DNA of 64,000 nucleotides, taken from the NCBI RefSeq assembly GCF_900217905.1, contig NZ_OBMO01000003.1, forward strand, positions 179,668 to 243,667. Reading direction: 5' to 3'. The DNA comes from Alloalcanivorax xenomutans (lineage in GTDB: Bacteria > Pseudomonadota > Gammaproteobacteria > Pseudomonadales > Alcanivoracaceae). The translations under genes were made by a program, and so were the position numbers. How positions within the stretch are numbered: the stretch's first letter is position 1; every line of letters begins with the position of its first letter. Positions 35,112-44,869 of this stretch are shown here, piece by piece. Below the pieces are notes generated by a model. It ran no database searches and had not been told where the DNA came from. It saw only the letters and a program-made list of their open reading frames with translations.

Positions 35112-36008
35112 CTATGTCGGGAGTGGCGGCAGGCGACAGTGGCTCACCGCGAAATCGATGAAATGACGCAGCGCCGGCAGGGCCCGGCCGCTGGCCCGAT
35201 AGAACAAGGCCACATCAATCGGTGGTTGTTCCCACTCGGACCGCAGCCGGCACAAGTGTCCGGCCTCTATTGCTTCCAGCACCATATAGTGATGCAACCA
35301 GGCCAGGCCAAGCCCCTGTTTCACGGCTTCGATCATTGCCTCGGTGTCGTTGAGCCGCAGCGCCGGCCGCATAACCACTTGGCGACTACCCCACAGCCAG
35401 ACACGATCCGGCGGATGCCGCATGGCATGGGTAATGAGCCGGTGTTCCGCCAATTGCTCCGGTGTTTCAGGCATGCCGTGGCGCTCTATGTAGTCCGGCG
35501 AGGCGCAAAGCCAATAGGCGGTCTTGCCAAGACTTCGCCGTACCATGCCGTTGCTGCCCGCCATCGACATGGCGAAGATCAGATCGACGTTTTCCTGCTC
35601 CAGATCCGGGAAGCGCTCGGCCAGTTCCAATTCCAGATCAATTGCCGGGTAGCGGCGCACGAATTCGTCCAGGTGTGGTAACAAAGACGTCTTCGTCAGC
35701 CAACGGGCGGCCACCACTCTCAAGGTTCCTGAAGGTTCGCCTTTGATTCGCGAGAGGCAATTTCTTTCCGCGTCGTCGAGCAGTCGTAACGTGGCCACGG
35801 CGTGCTCCTGAAAGGTTCTGCCGGCCGGAGTCAGGACCATGCGGCGGGTGGTTCTCTCAAGCAGGACAACCTCAAGGGACTGCTCCAAAGCGGACAACTG
35901 TTTGCTGACCGCCGGCGCGGACAATCCGAGCGCACGGGCGGCCGCGGCAATACTGCCGTTGTCGCACACGCTCAGGAAGGTGCTCATGTGGTCCAGTCTG
36001 GCCTTCAT
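35112..36008 (-). CDS. LysR-family regulator, divergent from a Bcr/CflA exporter
   Basis: This 298-residue protein has the helix-turn-helix SIAAAARALGLSAPAVSKQL (about 18-37) and a C-terminal effector domain of the CrgA-like branch. It faces away from an MFS exporter gene with 98 bp between them, the usual layout for a LysR regulator and its target. A TTCTGATTAAGAA-type palindrome at about 36018-36031 lies in that gap and could be the operator. Confidence 0.88.
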   Translation of the reverse strand: MKARLDHMSTFLSVCDNGSIAAAARALGLSAPAVSKQLSALEQSLEVVLLERTTRRMVLTPAGRTFQEHAVATLRLLDDAERNCLSRIKGEPSGTLRVVAARWLTKTSLLPHLDEFVRRYPAIDLELELAERFPDLEQENVDLIFAMSMAGSNGMVRRSLGKTAYWLCASPDYIERHGMPETPEQLAEHRLITHAMRHPPDRVWLWGSRQVVMRPALRLNDTEAMIEAVKQGLGLAWLHHYMVLEAIEAGHLCRLRSEWEQPPIDVALFYRASGRALPALRHFIDFAVSHCRLPPLPT

Positions 36009-36106
36009 TAATTCGTAACTTCTGATTAAGAAAGGATTCCATTAAAGCACATTCCATCAACACCCCGGGCCTCCTAATCTTGCCCACCAAGCTGAACGGA
36101 GGCCCC

Positions 36107-37294
36107 ATGTCCCCTACACGATTTCCCCCACCCTCGGTGATTCTGCTCGCCGCTCTTGTGACACTGCCGCAGATCGGCGAAACCATCTACACCCCCGCGC
36201 TGGCGGATCTGGCCGCGGGACTTGCCATCACCGAAAGTCAGGCGCAGACCTCCCTAAGCGTCTTCTTTCTCGGTTTCGCACTTGGTGTTTTGGTGTGGGG
36301 TCGGTTCAGTGACCGCTGGGGACGCCGCCCCGCCCTGCTTGCTGCTCTTGCGGTCTACGCGGCGGGCAGTTGGCTGTGCGTTGGTGCAGAAGGACTGGCC
36401 ATGCTGCGCGCGGGACGCGCGGTGCAAGCGTTCGGGGCTGCCGCCTGTTCGGTGGTGATCCAGGCGGTGTGCCGGGAAGCGTTCCAGGGCGAAGATCGGG
36501 TGCGGGTATTTGCCACGATCGGCATGCTGATTCCGCTGTCCACCGCAATAGGCCCTTTGCTGGGCGGCATGGTAACCACCTTGTGGGGCTGGCGGGCCGC
36601 ACTGACACTGCTGCTGATGATGGGGTTGGTCCTGTGGCTGGCGGTCTGGCGCGCCTTGCCGGAGACCGGCGGCGGGCCGACGCCAGCGCTGCTGCCTGTT
36701 GTCCGGCGCATGCTGGGTGATCGCTTTATTGCCGGCATGGTGGCGGTTATCGGAATCGCCAACGGCGTGCTGTTCAGTTACCACGGGGAAGCCCCGTTTT
36801 TGTTGATTCAAAGCGGGGGGCTGACGCCCGCGGAGTACGGTCTGACTGGACTCTGGGTAGTGAGTGGCAGCGTGGTCGGCGCCATAATCCTGCGTTATTT
36901 GGGCTGGAAAGGCTGGGAAAGCGGCGCGCTCATCCGGCTGGGGCTGATCGGGATGTTGCTCGCTGCCGGCGGCCTGGCCGGTGTCGCCGGTCTGTCAACG
37001 CGGGACTTTGCCCTGGTTCCGTTCATCGCCTTCGCCGCCCTGCTATTCACCGGTTTCACCCTGACCACCACCGTCTGTCTGCACCGGGCACTGGAGCGGT
37101 ACCATGATGCGCTCGGAACCGCCGGAGCCGTAATGGGGCTCGCCTATTACGCCGTGGTAGCCGCCGTTACTCAAGGCATGGCGGCTTTGCACGATGGCCA
37201 GAGCATCACCTTTCCGTTGTACAGCATGGCACTGGTGTTGTTGGCCTTGCTGGCATACGTGGCGCTGTTGCGTCCGGGCCTGAAGGGCTCCTGA
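36107..37294 (+). CDS. Bcr/CflA-type MFS drug/metabolite exporter
   Basis: This 395-residue protein has twelve predicted transmembrane helices. It has the MFS loop motif GRFSDRWGRRPALL (about 72-85) and the family opening LPQIGETIYTPALADLAAGL. The Bcr/CflA group exports antibiotics, sulfonamides or amino-acid derivatives by proton antiport. The ATG at 36107 follows GGAGG; the frame extends nine codons further. It is probably regulated by the divergent LysR gene. Substrate is unknown. Confidence 0.87.
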   Translation: MSPTRFPPPSVILLAALVTLPQIGETIYTPALADLAAGLAITESQAQTSLSVFFLGFALGVLVWGRFSDRWGRRPALLAALAVYAAGSWLCVGAEGLAMLRAGRAVQAFGAAACSVVIQAVCREAFQGEDRVRVFATIGMLIPLSTAIGPLLGGMVTTLWGWRAALTLLLMMGLVLWLAVWRALPETGGGPTPALLPVVRRMLGDRFIAGMVAVIGIANGVLFSYHGEAPFLLIQSGGLTPAEYGLTGLWVVSGSVVGAIILRYLGWKGWESGALIRLGLIGMLLAAGGLAGVAGLSTRDFALVPFIAFAALLFTGFTLTTTVCLHRALERYHDALGTAGAVMGLAYYAVVAAVTQGMAALHDGQSITFPLYSMALVLLALLAYVALLRPGLKGS

Positions 37295-37301
37295 GTGGCA
37301 C

Positions 37302-38306
37302 TCACGCCGGTGCCGACGAAACGATGTCCAGCACCCGCCAGTACCCCGGTGGCGCCGGTACCACTTGCCGTTCCCGCAGCATGCGGTGCATGGCTGGCAG
37401 GCGGAACCAGGGCACCGAGGCCATGGCATGGTGCTCCAGGTGATAGTTGACCCGGAACGGCGCCACGAACAGACGTGCCAGCCAGCCGGCCCGGGTGGCG
37501 CGGGTATTGCGGAACATGTCGGCACAGCGTTCGGTACCAGCGTGTTCGGCAAGCGCGCGAATGCGGATAAACAAGGGATAGGGAATCAGGTAAGCCATGA
37601 CCCAGCCGAGAAACAATTGCGGATAGCCACAGAGGTAAAGCGCGGCAAACAGCAGCAGATTGCTGATCACCGTCGGCAAACTGTTGCGCAGCCACGCCCG
37701 CAGGTGCCAGACAAAGCCGCGCTTCGGCAGCCATTCCACATTGGTGGCCACGGTCCATTTCATCCGCTCGGCGTCCATCAACGCGCGGCCGAGCAGAAAC
37801 TTGAGACCGGTGAGGCCGGTCAGGTCACGCAGGAACTTGCGCATCAGAGAGCGGCGGGTGGTGGGCAAATGCTCGATCAGCGAAATGTCCGCGTCCTCAT
37901 CGGTACCGGTCCTGGCGTGATGGATGAAATGGTGGGCCCGGTATTTGGCCAGATTGAGTCCCAACGGCCTGGCGCACAACCAGTCGGCGAGACCTTCATT
38001 GGCCCAACGGCGCTGAAACAGCGTCTTGTGGGTGGCTTCGTGGGTGAGAATGGACAAGGCCAGTTGCCGGCCGCCCAGCAGAGCCGTCGCCAGTATCAAT
38101 ACCGGTATCTGCAGCCATGGTTCCCACCTCTGAGCCCAAGCCATCACCCAGAAACAGCCGGCGATAGCGGCCCAGGTGGAGGCGATCGCCCAAGCGCCCA
38201 TGGCATCGGAGCGGGCGGTGAGTGCCGCCATCTCCTCACGGGTGAAAATGTCGTGAATCTTGCGACGGGTGGCGTGGTTATGTCGATATACCGCCTGATG
38301 GTCCAT
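37302..38306 (-). CDS. Membrane fatty acid desaturase family protein
   Basis: This 334-residue membrane protein has the three histidine boxes of the desaturase superfamily: THEATHK (HxxxH), HHFIHH (HxxHH-type) and NYHLEHH. Hydrophobic pairs lie between them. Such enzymes introduce double bonds or hydroxyl groups in acyl chains or carotenoids using a diiron centre. The start at 38306 with GGGAGAAGG just upstream is preferred over a longer frame beginning at 38381. It is convergent with the exporter gene (7 bp apart) and divergent from the phosphoesterase. The substrate is unknown; a delta-9 or sphingolipid-type desaturase is possible. Confidence 0.84.
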   Translation of the reverse strand: MDHQAVYRHNHATRRKIHDIFTREEMAALTARSDAMGAWAIASTWAAIAGCFWVMAWAQRWEPWLQIPVLILATALLGGRQLALSILTHEATHKTLFQRRWANEGLADWLCARPLGLNLAKYRAHHFIHHARTGTDEDADISLIEHLPTTRRSLMRKFLRDLTGLTGLKFLLGRALMDAERMKWTVATNVEWLPKRGFVWHLRAWLRNSLPTVISNLLLFAALYLCGYPQLFLGWVMAYLIPYPLFIRIRALAEHAGTERCADMFRNTRATRAGWLARLFVAPFRVNYHLEHHAMASVPWFRLPAMHRMLRERQVVPAPPGYWRVLDIVSSAPA

Positions 38307-38510
38307 GACCTTCTCCCGGTGCTCTCCGGATTTCTTGTTCGGCAATCCCGTCGTGTAATGGGATGTGTATTTGCGGGTCATGAGACGTTACACCGAAAGC
38401 CCCTCAGTGTGTATCGCCGTAATAAGGCATCGGTGTCGACGGCTGACCTTACCGTAGGGAACAGCTATGCTTAAGAACCCCATACCATCCTGCCGGAGCA
38501 AGGAAGTATC

Positions 38511-39284
38511 GTGATCATCCATCCTCTCAGCGATCTGCATAACGAGCTGTACCGTCGTGCCGAGCCACCGGTGGCGATTCCCGACATCCCCGAGACCGAC
38601 GCCGACCTGATTGTTCTCGCCGGCGATATCGACACCGGCGACCGCGGTGTGCAGTGGGCCGTGGAGCAATCCGAAAAGCACGACAAACCGGTGCTTTATG
38701 TGCCGGGTAACCACGAATATTACCGCCACGACATCCAGGATAATCTGGCCGCCATGCGCCAGCGCGCGGAAGGGACCCGGGTCCAGGTGCTGGACCGGGA
38801 TCAGACGGTGATCGGCGGCATTCGCTTCCTCGGCTGCACCCTGTGGACCGATTATCTGGCCTATGACGGCGAAAGCCGGGACGAGCCGATGGCGCTGGCC
38901 GCGCAACGTATGCCGGACCATCAGTTAATCACCATCGAGGGTGTGCCGTTTCTCCCGGAACATGCACTCGCCCTGCATCAGGCCGCCGTTGAATGGCTGG
39001 ACCGGCGCATCGCCGAACCCTTTGACGGTCCCACCGTGGTGATCAGCCATCACGGCCCCGCCGGCGTCTGTTGCCATCCGGTCTTCTCACCCGGACCGCT
39101 GGACGGCGCTTTCTTCTCCCGGCTGGAAGACCGTATCGGTCTGGTGGATCTGTGGATTCATGGCCATACCCATCTGTCGCTGGACCTGCCGGTGGGCGAA
39201 GGGCGCTTGATCTCCAATCAGTCCGGCTACCGCGGTGAAACCTCCGGGTTTGACTGGAACAAGACGGTCAGCGTGCCAGCCTAG
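38511..39284 (+). CDS. Calcineurin-like metallophosphoesterase
   Basis: This 257-residue protein has the metal-ligand series of the family: DLHNE near residue 8, GDIDTGD (about 38), GNHEYY (about 66), SHHGP (about 180) and GHTH (about 218). It begins with GTG after an AAGGAAG site. Substrates of this group range from nucleotides to nucleic acids and phosphoproteins, and nothing here narrows it. It is divergent from the desaturase with a 204-bp gap in which I see no clear motif. Confidence 0.86.
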   Translation: MIIHPLSDLHNELYRRAEPPVAIPDIPETDADLIVLAGDIDTGDRGVQWAVEQSEKHDKPVLYVPGNHEYYRHDIQDNLAAMRQRAEGTRVQVLDRDQTVIGGIRFLGCTLWTDYLAYDGESRDEPMALAAQRMPDHQLITIEGVPFLPEHALALHQAAVEWLDRRIAEPFDGPTVVISHHGPAGVCCHPVFSPGPLDGAFFSRLEDRIGLVDLWIHGHTHLSLDLPVGEGRLISNQSGYRGETSGFDWNKTVSVPA

Positions 39285-39452
39285 CAGCGAAGTATTTACT
39301 TTAATTTTCCATGGTAATTGATTGATTTAAAAAGAAAGCTGAGATCAAAACCATCCAGCGTGCAAAGCGCTGGTACTCGGCAACGGTTTGCGTTTACATG
39401 GATACAGGGCCGCGCCGGTCCGGCGGGCCTCGCCCTCAACGGGAGGAGAACC

Positions 39453-40838
39453 ATGGCACGTAAGCCGTTGTTCCTGATCCTGCTTCTGGCGCTGGCCATG
39501 GCCGTGCTGATCGCCCTCCCCGTTTCCGCTCAATCGCCCTCCGCGCAACACTCCGCCGCATCTGCGTCACCACCTGATGTCCGCGTGATGGTCCTGGATG
39601 ACGCCATCGGCCCGGCGGTCAGCGACTGGTTCGTGCGCGCGCTGGAAGACGCCAACGACGAGGCGGCGGCTTTGTTCGTGCTACAGCTGAACACACCTGG
39701 CGGCCTGGACCACTCCATGCGCGCCATGATTCGCACCATTCTCGACTCGCGGGTGCCGGTGGCCATCCACGTTGCCCCTTCCGGCAGCCGTGCCGCAAGC
39801 GCCGGCACCTATCTACTCTACGCCGCCCATATCGCGGCCATGGCGCCGGCCACCAATCTTGGCGCGGCAACCCCCGTGGAGTTGGGCGGCGGCGCTCCGG
39901 CCCCCAATCCCGCCGGCAGCGATGGCGAAGATCAGAACACCGCGCCGGACAGCGCCACCGCCCTGCGCAATAAACAGGTCAACGACGCCGTGGCGTATAT
40001 CCGCGGGCTGGCGGAACTGCGCGGGCGCAATGCCGACTGGGCCGAGCAAGCGGTACGCCAGGGCGCCAGCCTGCCCGCCGAGGAGGCGCTGGAACAGAAC
40101 GTCATCGACCTGATCGCCGATGACCTGCCCGCCTTGTTGTCGCGGTTGGAAGGCCGGGAAATCGAAATTCGCGGGCAGCGACACACCCTGACGCTGAGCG
40201 GCCATCAGGTACGGAACATCGAGCAGGACTGGCGCACCGGCTTTCTGGCGATCATCACCAACCCCAGTGTCGCCTACCTGCTGTTATTGGTGGGCATCTA
40301 CGGCCTGATCCTGGAGTTTTCCAGCCCCGGCGTCGGCGTGGCGGGCGTGTTTGGAGGCATCTGTCTGTTGGTGGCCGCCTACGCCTTGCATCTGTTGCCG
40401 GTGAGCTACGTTGGCCTGGCGTTGATTGTGCTGGGTATAGGGCTAATCGCGGCGGAAGCCCTGTCGCCCTCGTTCGGGGTACTGGGTATCGGCGGCGTGG
40501 CCGCTTTCGTGATCGGCTCGGTGATGCTGATGGATACCGAATTGCCCGCGTTCCAGATCGCGCTACCGGTGATTGCCGCCGTCGGCACCGGATCCCTGCT
40601 CCTGGTCGGCGTCATGATCCGCCTGATCACTCGCACCCGACGACAGGCTCTGGTCAGCGGCGCCGATACCTTGATTGGCCAGTCGGCGGTGGCGGCTCAG
40701 GATTTCGAACTTCTCGGCATGGTACGCATCAATGGCGAGCTGTGGCGTGCCCGCGCCGCCGCCCCGGTGCGCAAGGGCCAACGATTACGGGTCATCGGCC
40801 GGAAGGGTCTGACCCTGAATGTGGAGGACGCATCATGA
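39453..40838 (+). CDS. nfeD: NfeD-type membrane-bound ClpP-class serine protease
   Basis: This 461-residue protein has a signal peptide ([20 protein letters not shown]). A ClpP-like protease domain follows, with the Ser in [20 protein letters not shown] and a Lys-type partner further on ([15 protein letters not shown]). Four or five membrane helices follow (about 270-380), then a C-terminal NfeD OB-fold (about 400-461). In Pyrococcus the homologue cleaves the stomatin encoded next door. Here the slipin gene also follows directly, its ATG overlapping this stop. The ATG at 39453 has GGGAGGAG upstream. Confidence 0.92.
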   Translation: MARKPLFLILLLALAMAVLIALPVSAQSPSAQHSAASASPPDVRVMVLDDAIGPAVSDWFVRALEDANDEAAALFVLQLNTPGGLDHSMRAMIRTILDSRVPVAIHVAPSGSRAASAGTYLLYAAHIAAMAPATNLGAATPVELGGGAPAPNPAGSDGEDQNTAPDSATALRNKQVNDAVAYIRGLAELRGRNADWAEQAVRQGASLPAEEALEQNVIDLIADDLPALLSRLEGREIEIRGQRHTLTLSGHQVRNIEQDWRTGFLAIITNPSVAYLLLLVGIYGLILEFSSPGVGVAGVFGGICLLVAAYALHLLPVSYVGLALIVLGIGLIAAEALSPSFGVLGIGGVAAFVIGSVMLMDTELPAFQIALPVIAAVGTGSLLLVGVMIRLITRTRRQALVSGADTLIGQSAVAAQDFELLGMVRINGELWRARAAAPVRKGQRLRVIGRKGLTLNVEDAS

Positions 40839-41596
40839 CGATCTACTATTTCTGGATTTCACTGGCGGTCCTTTTGATCGCCTTTCTGCTCAGCGCCTTT
40901 CGGATTCTGCGCGAGTACGAACGCGGCGTGGTGTTCATGCTTGGCCGCTTCTACCGGGTCAAGGGGCCCGGGCTGATCGTGATTATCCCCATCGTGCAGC
41001 AAATGGTGAAAGTGGACCTGCGTATCCGCGTGCTCGATGTGCCCACTCAGGATGTGATTTCCCGGGACAACGTTTCGGTGAAGGTCAACGCGGTGTTGTA
41101 TTTCCGCGTGATCGACGCACAAAAGGCGGTGGTCAATGTGGAGGATTTCTTCGCCGCCACCAGCCAACTGTCACAAACCACCCTGCGTTCGGTGCTGGGC
41201 AAACATGAGTTGGATGAGATGCTGGCATCGCGGGACGAGTTGAATCGCGACATCCAGGAAATCCTCGATGAGCAGACCGATTCCTGGGGCATCAAGGTCT
41301 CCAATGTGGAGATCAAACATGTGGACCTGGATGAAACCATGGTGCGGGTGATCGCACGACAGGCTGAAGCCGAACGGATTCGCCGCGCCAAGGTGATCCA
41401 CGCCAACGGCGAAAAAGAGGCGGCCCAGGTGTTGCTGGAGGCGGCGCGCACGCTGTCGGAGCAGCCCCAGGCGCTGCAGCTGCGCTATCTGCAAACCCTG
41501 ACGGAAGTGGCCAACGATCGCTCCAGCACCATTGTCTTTCCGCTGCCCATGGATCTGTTGAAAGGATTCTTGAAACCTGGAGAAACGGGCAGGTAA
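40835..41596 (+). CDS. Slipin (stomatin/prohibitin-family SPFH protein)
   Basis: This 253-residue protein has an N-terminal membrane hairpin ([20 protein letters not shown]). An SPFH domain follows ([40 protein letters not shown]) and a coiled-coil tail with [20 protein letters not shown]. Slipins oligomerise in membrane microdomains and pair with NfeD proteases. It overlaps nfeD by 4 nt, so the two form an operon. Confidence 0.93.
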   Translation: MTIYYFWISLAVLLIAFLLSAFRILREYERGVVFMLGRFYRVKGPGLIVIIPIVQQMVKVDLRIRVLDVPTQDVISRDNVSVKVNAVLYFRVIDAQKAVVNVEDFFAATSQLSQTTLRSVLGKHELDEMLASRDELNRDIQEILDEQTDSWGIKVSNVEIKHVDLDETMVRVIARQAEAERIRRAKVIHANGEKEAAQVLLEAARTLSEQPQALQLRYLQTLTEVANDRSSTIVFPLPMDLLKGFLKPGETGR

Positions 41597-41619
41597 TACT
41601 TTTTATTATCGGTACCAAA

Positions 41620-41648
41620 GGCATCCATTCTATTTGGGAATGGATGCC
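41620..41648 (+). terminator. Hairpin after the nfeD-slipin operon, probable terminator
   Basis: Perfect 11-bp arms (41620-41630 and 41638-41648) with a 7-nt loop lie 24 bp after the slipin stop. The downstream T-run is weak (CTTTT after 9 bp), so termination efficiency is uncertain. Confidence 0.5.
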
Positions 41649-41727
41649 AATCCTGCTTTTCATTGGATATCCCAGCGGCGTGACGGGAACATGCAGTCTT
41701 TAAGAGCCTGTTTAAGATGGAGTTCCC

Positions 41728-42639
41728 ATGATTCGTCGCGGTTTTTGGCAAGCCGGCCTGTCCTTGGTGGCGGCTGCTACTTTCGCCATGGCCTTCAAGG
41801 GTATTTTCGCCCGGCTGATCTATCAACACGGTGTCTCCGTGAACGCGCTGCTGATTTGGCGCTTTGCCCTGGCCGTGCCGCTGTTCTGGCTTGGCGGGAT
41901 GTGGCTGCTGCGTCGCAATCCCGCGCCAGCTGGCGGTCTGGGACACCAACAATGGGCTCTGTGCGCCGGCACCGGATTGTTGTTCTTTATCAGCGCCTGG
42001 TGTGATTTCCATGCCATCGAAAGCCTGGGCGCCAGTCTGTCACGCATGTTGCTGTATCTGTTTCCGGCCATGGTCATGGTGTTGCAGGCGGTGGAGCGTC
42101 GACGCTGGCCCGAGGGCCGTTCCCTGCTGATCTTCACCGGCGCCTGGATTGGTATCGCTCTGGTGCTCATGCCGGGCTGGCACGGCGGCACCGTAAACCC
42201 GGCCGGTCTCGCCTACGGCTTCGGCGCGGCACTGTGCTACGCCCTGTTCTGGCGGGCCAGTCAGTCGCTGATGAAACCGCTGGGGTCGGTGCGCTTCAAC
42301 CAGCTTTCCAACAGTTTCACGCTGGTGGCGATGCTGGTGTTCCTGTTGCCCGGTGTGCCGTTGCAGAGCCTGTGGTTGCCCGCACCCGCGCTCGGCTGGA
42401 TGCTGGTGATGGTGGTGTTTTCCACCGTGGTCCCGTTCTTCCTCATGTTCGAGGGCATTCGCCGCACCGATACCAGCCGGGCCGGTGTGGTGTCCATGTT
42501 CGGGCCGGTGGTGACGGTACTGGCGGCAATAACGGTGTTTCCGGATGAGCACCTGGGGCCGGTGCAGTGGCTGGGCATGGCGCTGGTCCTGGCCAGCATC
42601 GCCATGCTGAAATCCGACAAGAAGCCGAAACCGGCCTGA
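41728..42639 (+). CDS. EamA/DMT-superfamily exporter
   Basis: This 303-residue protein has ten predicted transmembrane helices in two EamA repeats (about 12-140 and 155-290). The second repeat ends MFGPVVTVLAAITVFPDEHL. DMT exporters of this type move amino acids, nucleotides or other metabolites; the substrate is not predictable. The ATG follows GGAGTTCCC. A G/C-rich hairpin follows before the convergent VWA gene. Confidence 0.86.
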   Translation: MIRRGFWQAGLSLVAAATFAMAFKGIFARLIYQHGVSVNALLIWRFALAVPLFWLGGMWLLRRNPAPAGGLGHQQWALCAGTGLLFFISAWCDFHAIESLGASLSRMLLYLFPAMVMVLQAVERRRWPEGRSLLIFTGAWIGIALVLMPGWHGGTVNPAGLAYGFGAALCYALFWRASQSLMKPLGSVRFNQLSNSFTLVAMLVFLLPGVPLQSLWLPAPALGWMLVMVVFSTVVPFFLMFEGIRRTDTSRAGVVSMFGPVVTVLAAITVFPDEHLGPVQWLGMALVLASIAMLKSDKKPKPA

Positions 42640-42648
42640 AACCAGCCC

Positions 42649-42679
42649 GGCGCCTCTCTCCCGGCGGGGGAGAGGCGCC
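42649..42679. terminator. GC-rich hairpin between convergent genes
   Basis: A 13-bp stem (42649-42661 with 42667-42679, one G-T pair) lies between the EamA and VWA genes. No T-run follows on either side, so it may slow polymerase or protect 3' ends rather than terminate. Confidence 0.45.
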
Positions 42680-42687
42680 CCGGGAGG

Positions 42688-43866
42688 TTATTTGCTGAGG
42701 TATTTCATGGCCCGCTCCAGCCCTTCCAGGGTCAGCGGGTACATATGGTCCTCGGTGAGCTGCTTGATCCACTGGGTGGACGTGGTCATCTCCCAGGCCC
42801 TTTGCGGCTCGGGGTTCAGCCACACCACCTTCTCGTAGGTGTCCTTGATACGTTGGAACCAGACCGATCCGGGTTCTTCGTTCCAGTGCTCCACGGAACC
42901 GCCGGCGGAATTGATCTCGTACGGGCTCATGGCGGCATCACCGATGAAGATCACTTTGTAATCATTGCCGTACTTGTGCAGGACATCCCAAGTGGCGGTT
43001 TTCTCGTCCCAACGACGGCGGTTGTCCTTCCAGACATACTCATAAACGAAGTTATGGAAGTAGAAATACTCCATGTGCTTGAACTCCAGCCGGGCGGCGG
43101 AGAACAGCTCCTCGCAGAGCTTGATGTAGGGGTCCATGGAACCGCCCACGTCGAAAAACAACAACACCTTGGCACGGTTCTCCCGTTCCGGGCGCATCTT
43201 GATATCGAGCAGACCGGCGTTGCGGGCGGTGGAAGAAATGGTGTCGTCCAGATCCAGTTCTTCCTCCCGGCCGGTGCGGGCGAACTTGCGCAACCGACGC
43301 AACGCCAGCTTGATGTTGCGGATGCCCAGTTCCACCGAGTCATCCAGATTCCGGAACTCGCGTTTTTCCCAGACTTTCACCGCGCGCTTATTGCGGGAAG
43401 GGCCGGTCATGCGAATCCCTTCCGGGTTCTCGCCGTAACCACCGAACGGGCTGGTGCCACCGGTGCCAACCCATTTGTTGCCGCCCTGGTGCCGCTTCTC
43501 CTGCTCTTCCAGACGCTTGCGCAGTTCGTCGAGAATTTTCTCCAGGCTGCCCAGCCCCTTGAGCTTTTCCCGCTCTTCCGGAGACAGGGTCTTTTCCAGT
43601 TGTTTGCGCAGCCATTCGTCAGGAATCACCCGATTGAGCCATTCCGGCTCAATGTTCTCGATCCCTTCGAAATAGCTGGCGAAGGCGCGATCAAAACGAT
43701 CGTAGTACTTCTCGTCCTTGACCATCACCGCCCGCGAGAGCATGTAGAAGTCCTCCACGGAGCCGAAGGCCACGTGGTGTTTGAGTGCATCGCACAGATC
43801 CAGCAGCTCCCGCAGGCTCACCGGCACCCGGTGAGTGCGCAGGTTTTCAAAGAAGCCAATCAGCAT
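42688..43866 (-). CDS. VWA-domain (CoxE-like) protein paired with MoxR ATPase
   Basis: This 392-residue protein has a charged helical N-terminal part (about 90-130 very rich in Glu/Lys). A VWA domain follows, with the metal-site motif DVGGSM (about 238-243) and FIGDAAMSPYEI, in which an alternative metal-site residue is expected. The MIDAS reads DxGxS as in CoxE-type proteins. With the adjacent MoxR AAA+ gene it forms the widespread MoxR-VWA chaperone pair that matures metal centres or remodels complexes; the client here is unknown. AGAGG precedes the ATG at 43866. Confidence 0.85.
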   Translation of the reverse strand: MLIGFFENLRTHRVPVSLRELLDLCDALKHHVAFGSVEDFYMLSRAVMVKDEKYYDRFDRAFASYFEGIENIEPEWLNRVIPDEWLRKQLEKTLSPEEREKLKGLGSLEKILDELRKRLEEQEKRHQGGNKWVGTGGTSPFGGYGENPEGIRMTGPSRNKRAVKVWEKREFRNLDDSVELGIRNIKLALRRLRKFARTGREEELDLDDTISSTARNAGLLDIKMRPERENRAKVLLFFDVGGSMDPYIKLCEELFSAARLEFKHMEYFYFHNFVYEYVWKDNRRRWDEKTATWDVLHKYGNDYKVIFIGDAAMSPYEINSAGGSVEHWNEEPGSVWFQRIKDTYEKVVWLNPEPQRAWEMTTSTQWIKQLTEDHMYPLTLEGLERAMKYLSK

Positions 43867-43911
43867 AGCAACCTCTGTGAACGGAATGAGCGTATCGGCA
43901 CGGGCCGCCGA

Positions 43912-44754
43912 TCAGCGCTCGCGCCGGTTCATGAACGCCAGGCGCTCCAGCAGTTGAACGTCCGCTTCGTTTTTCACCAGGGCGCCATACAGCGGCGGAA
44001 TCGCCTTCTTGGTGTCGCGATTGCGCAGCACGTCGTCGGGGATATCGTCGGCCAGCAGCAGCTTCAGCCAGTCGATCAGCTCGCTGGTGGACGGCTTTTT
44101 CTTCAGGCCCGGTACCTTGCGCAGGTCGAAGAAAATTTCCAGCGCCTCGGAGACCAGCTCCTGTTTGATGTCCGGGAAATGCACATCCACGATTTTCATC
44201 ATGGTCTGGGCATCGGGGAAATTGATGTAGTGGAAGAAACAACGGCGCAGGAAGGCGTCCGGCAGTTCCTTCTCGTTGTTGGAAGTAATGATCACGATCG
44301 GCCGCTTGGCCGCGCGCACGGTTTCGCCCGTCTCGTAGACGAAAAACTCCATGCGATCCAGTTCCTGCAACAGGTCGTTGGGGAACTCGATATCGGCCTT
44401 GTCGATCTCGTCGATCAGCAACACCACCTGCTCATCGGCGGCGAAGGCTTCCCACAGCTTGCCCTTCTTGATGTAGTTGGACACGTCCTCCACGCCTTCG
44501 GCGCCGAGCTGGGAATCCCGCAGCCGGGATACCGCATCGTACTCGTACAGGCCTTGCTGGGCCTTGGTGGTGGACTTGATGTGCCAGGCCAGCAGCGGCT
44601 TGCCCAGAGCCTCGGCCACCTGTTCGGCCAGCAAGGTTTTGCCAGTGCCGGGCTCCCCTTTGATCAACAGGGGGCGCTGCAGCGCGATCGCGGCGTTCAC
44701 CGCCATTTTCAGGTCGTCGGTGGCGACGTACTGGTCGGTACCCTGGAACTGCAT
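43912..44754 (-). CDS. MoxR-family AAA+ ATPase
   Basis: This 280-residue AAA+ protein has Walker A GEPGTGKT (about 33-40), Walker B VVLLIDEIDKAD (about 92-103), sensor 1 in IVIITSNNEKE and an arginine finger region DAFLRRCFFH. The start at 44754 has GGAG at eight bases; the longer frame begins in a region antisense to rsmE control sequences. It lies 45 bp before its VWA partner in the same direction. MoxR-type ATPases act as chaperones in protein-complex assembly. Confidence 0.9.
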   Translation of the reverse strand: MQFQGTDQYVATDDLKMAVNAAIALQRPLLIKGEPGTGKTLLAEQVAEALGKPLLAWHIKSTTKAQQGLYEYDAVSRLRDSQLGAEGVEDVSNYIKKGKLWEAFAADEQVVLLIDEIDKADIEFPNDLLQELDRMEFFVYETGETVRAAKRPIVIITSNNEKELPDAFLRRCFFHYINFPDAQTMMKIVDVHFPDIKQELVSEALEIFFDLRKVPGLKKKPSTSELIDWLKLLLADDIPDDVLRNRDTKKAIPPLYGALVKNEADVQLLERLAFMNRRER

Positions 44755-44869
44755 GCAGGAATCTCCACATCGTTTCGGAAACATGGCCGGACACTCTAGC
44801 AATCCGCGGACAGAGCGCATAGGGCCAGAACCGCCATGAAGCGGGAGGATTGTGTCATAATCCGCGACC

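Noticed and set aside
42745..44799. 684-codon plus-strand open frame opposite the moxR-VWA genes
   Set aside because: It spans two well-supported minus-strand genes and their gap; composition fits a mirror of charged coding sequence rather than a protein.
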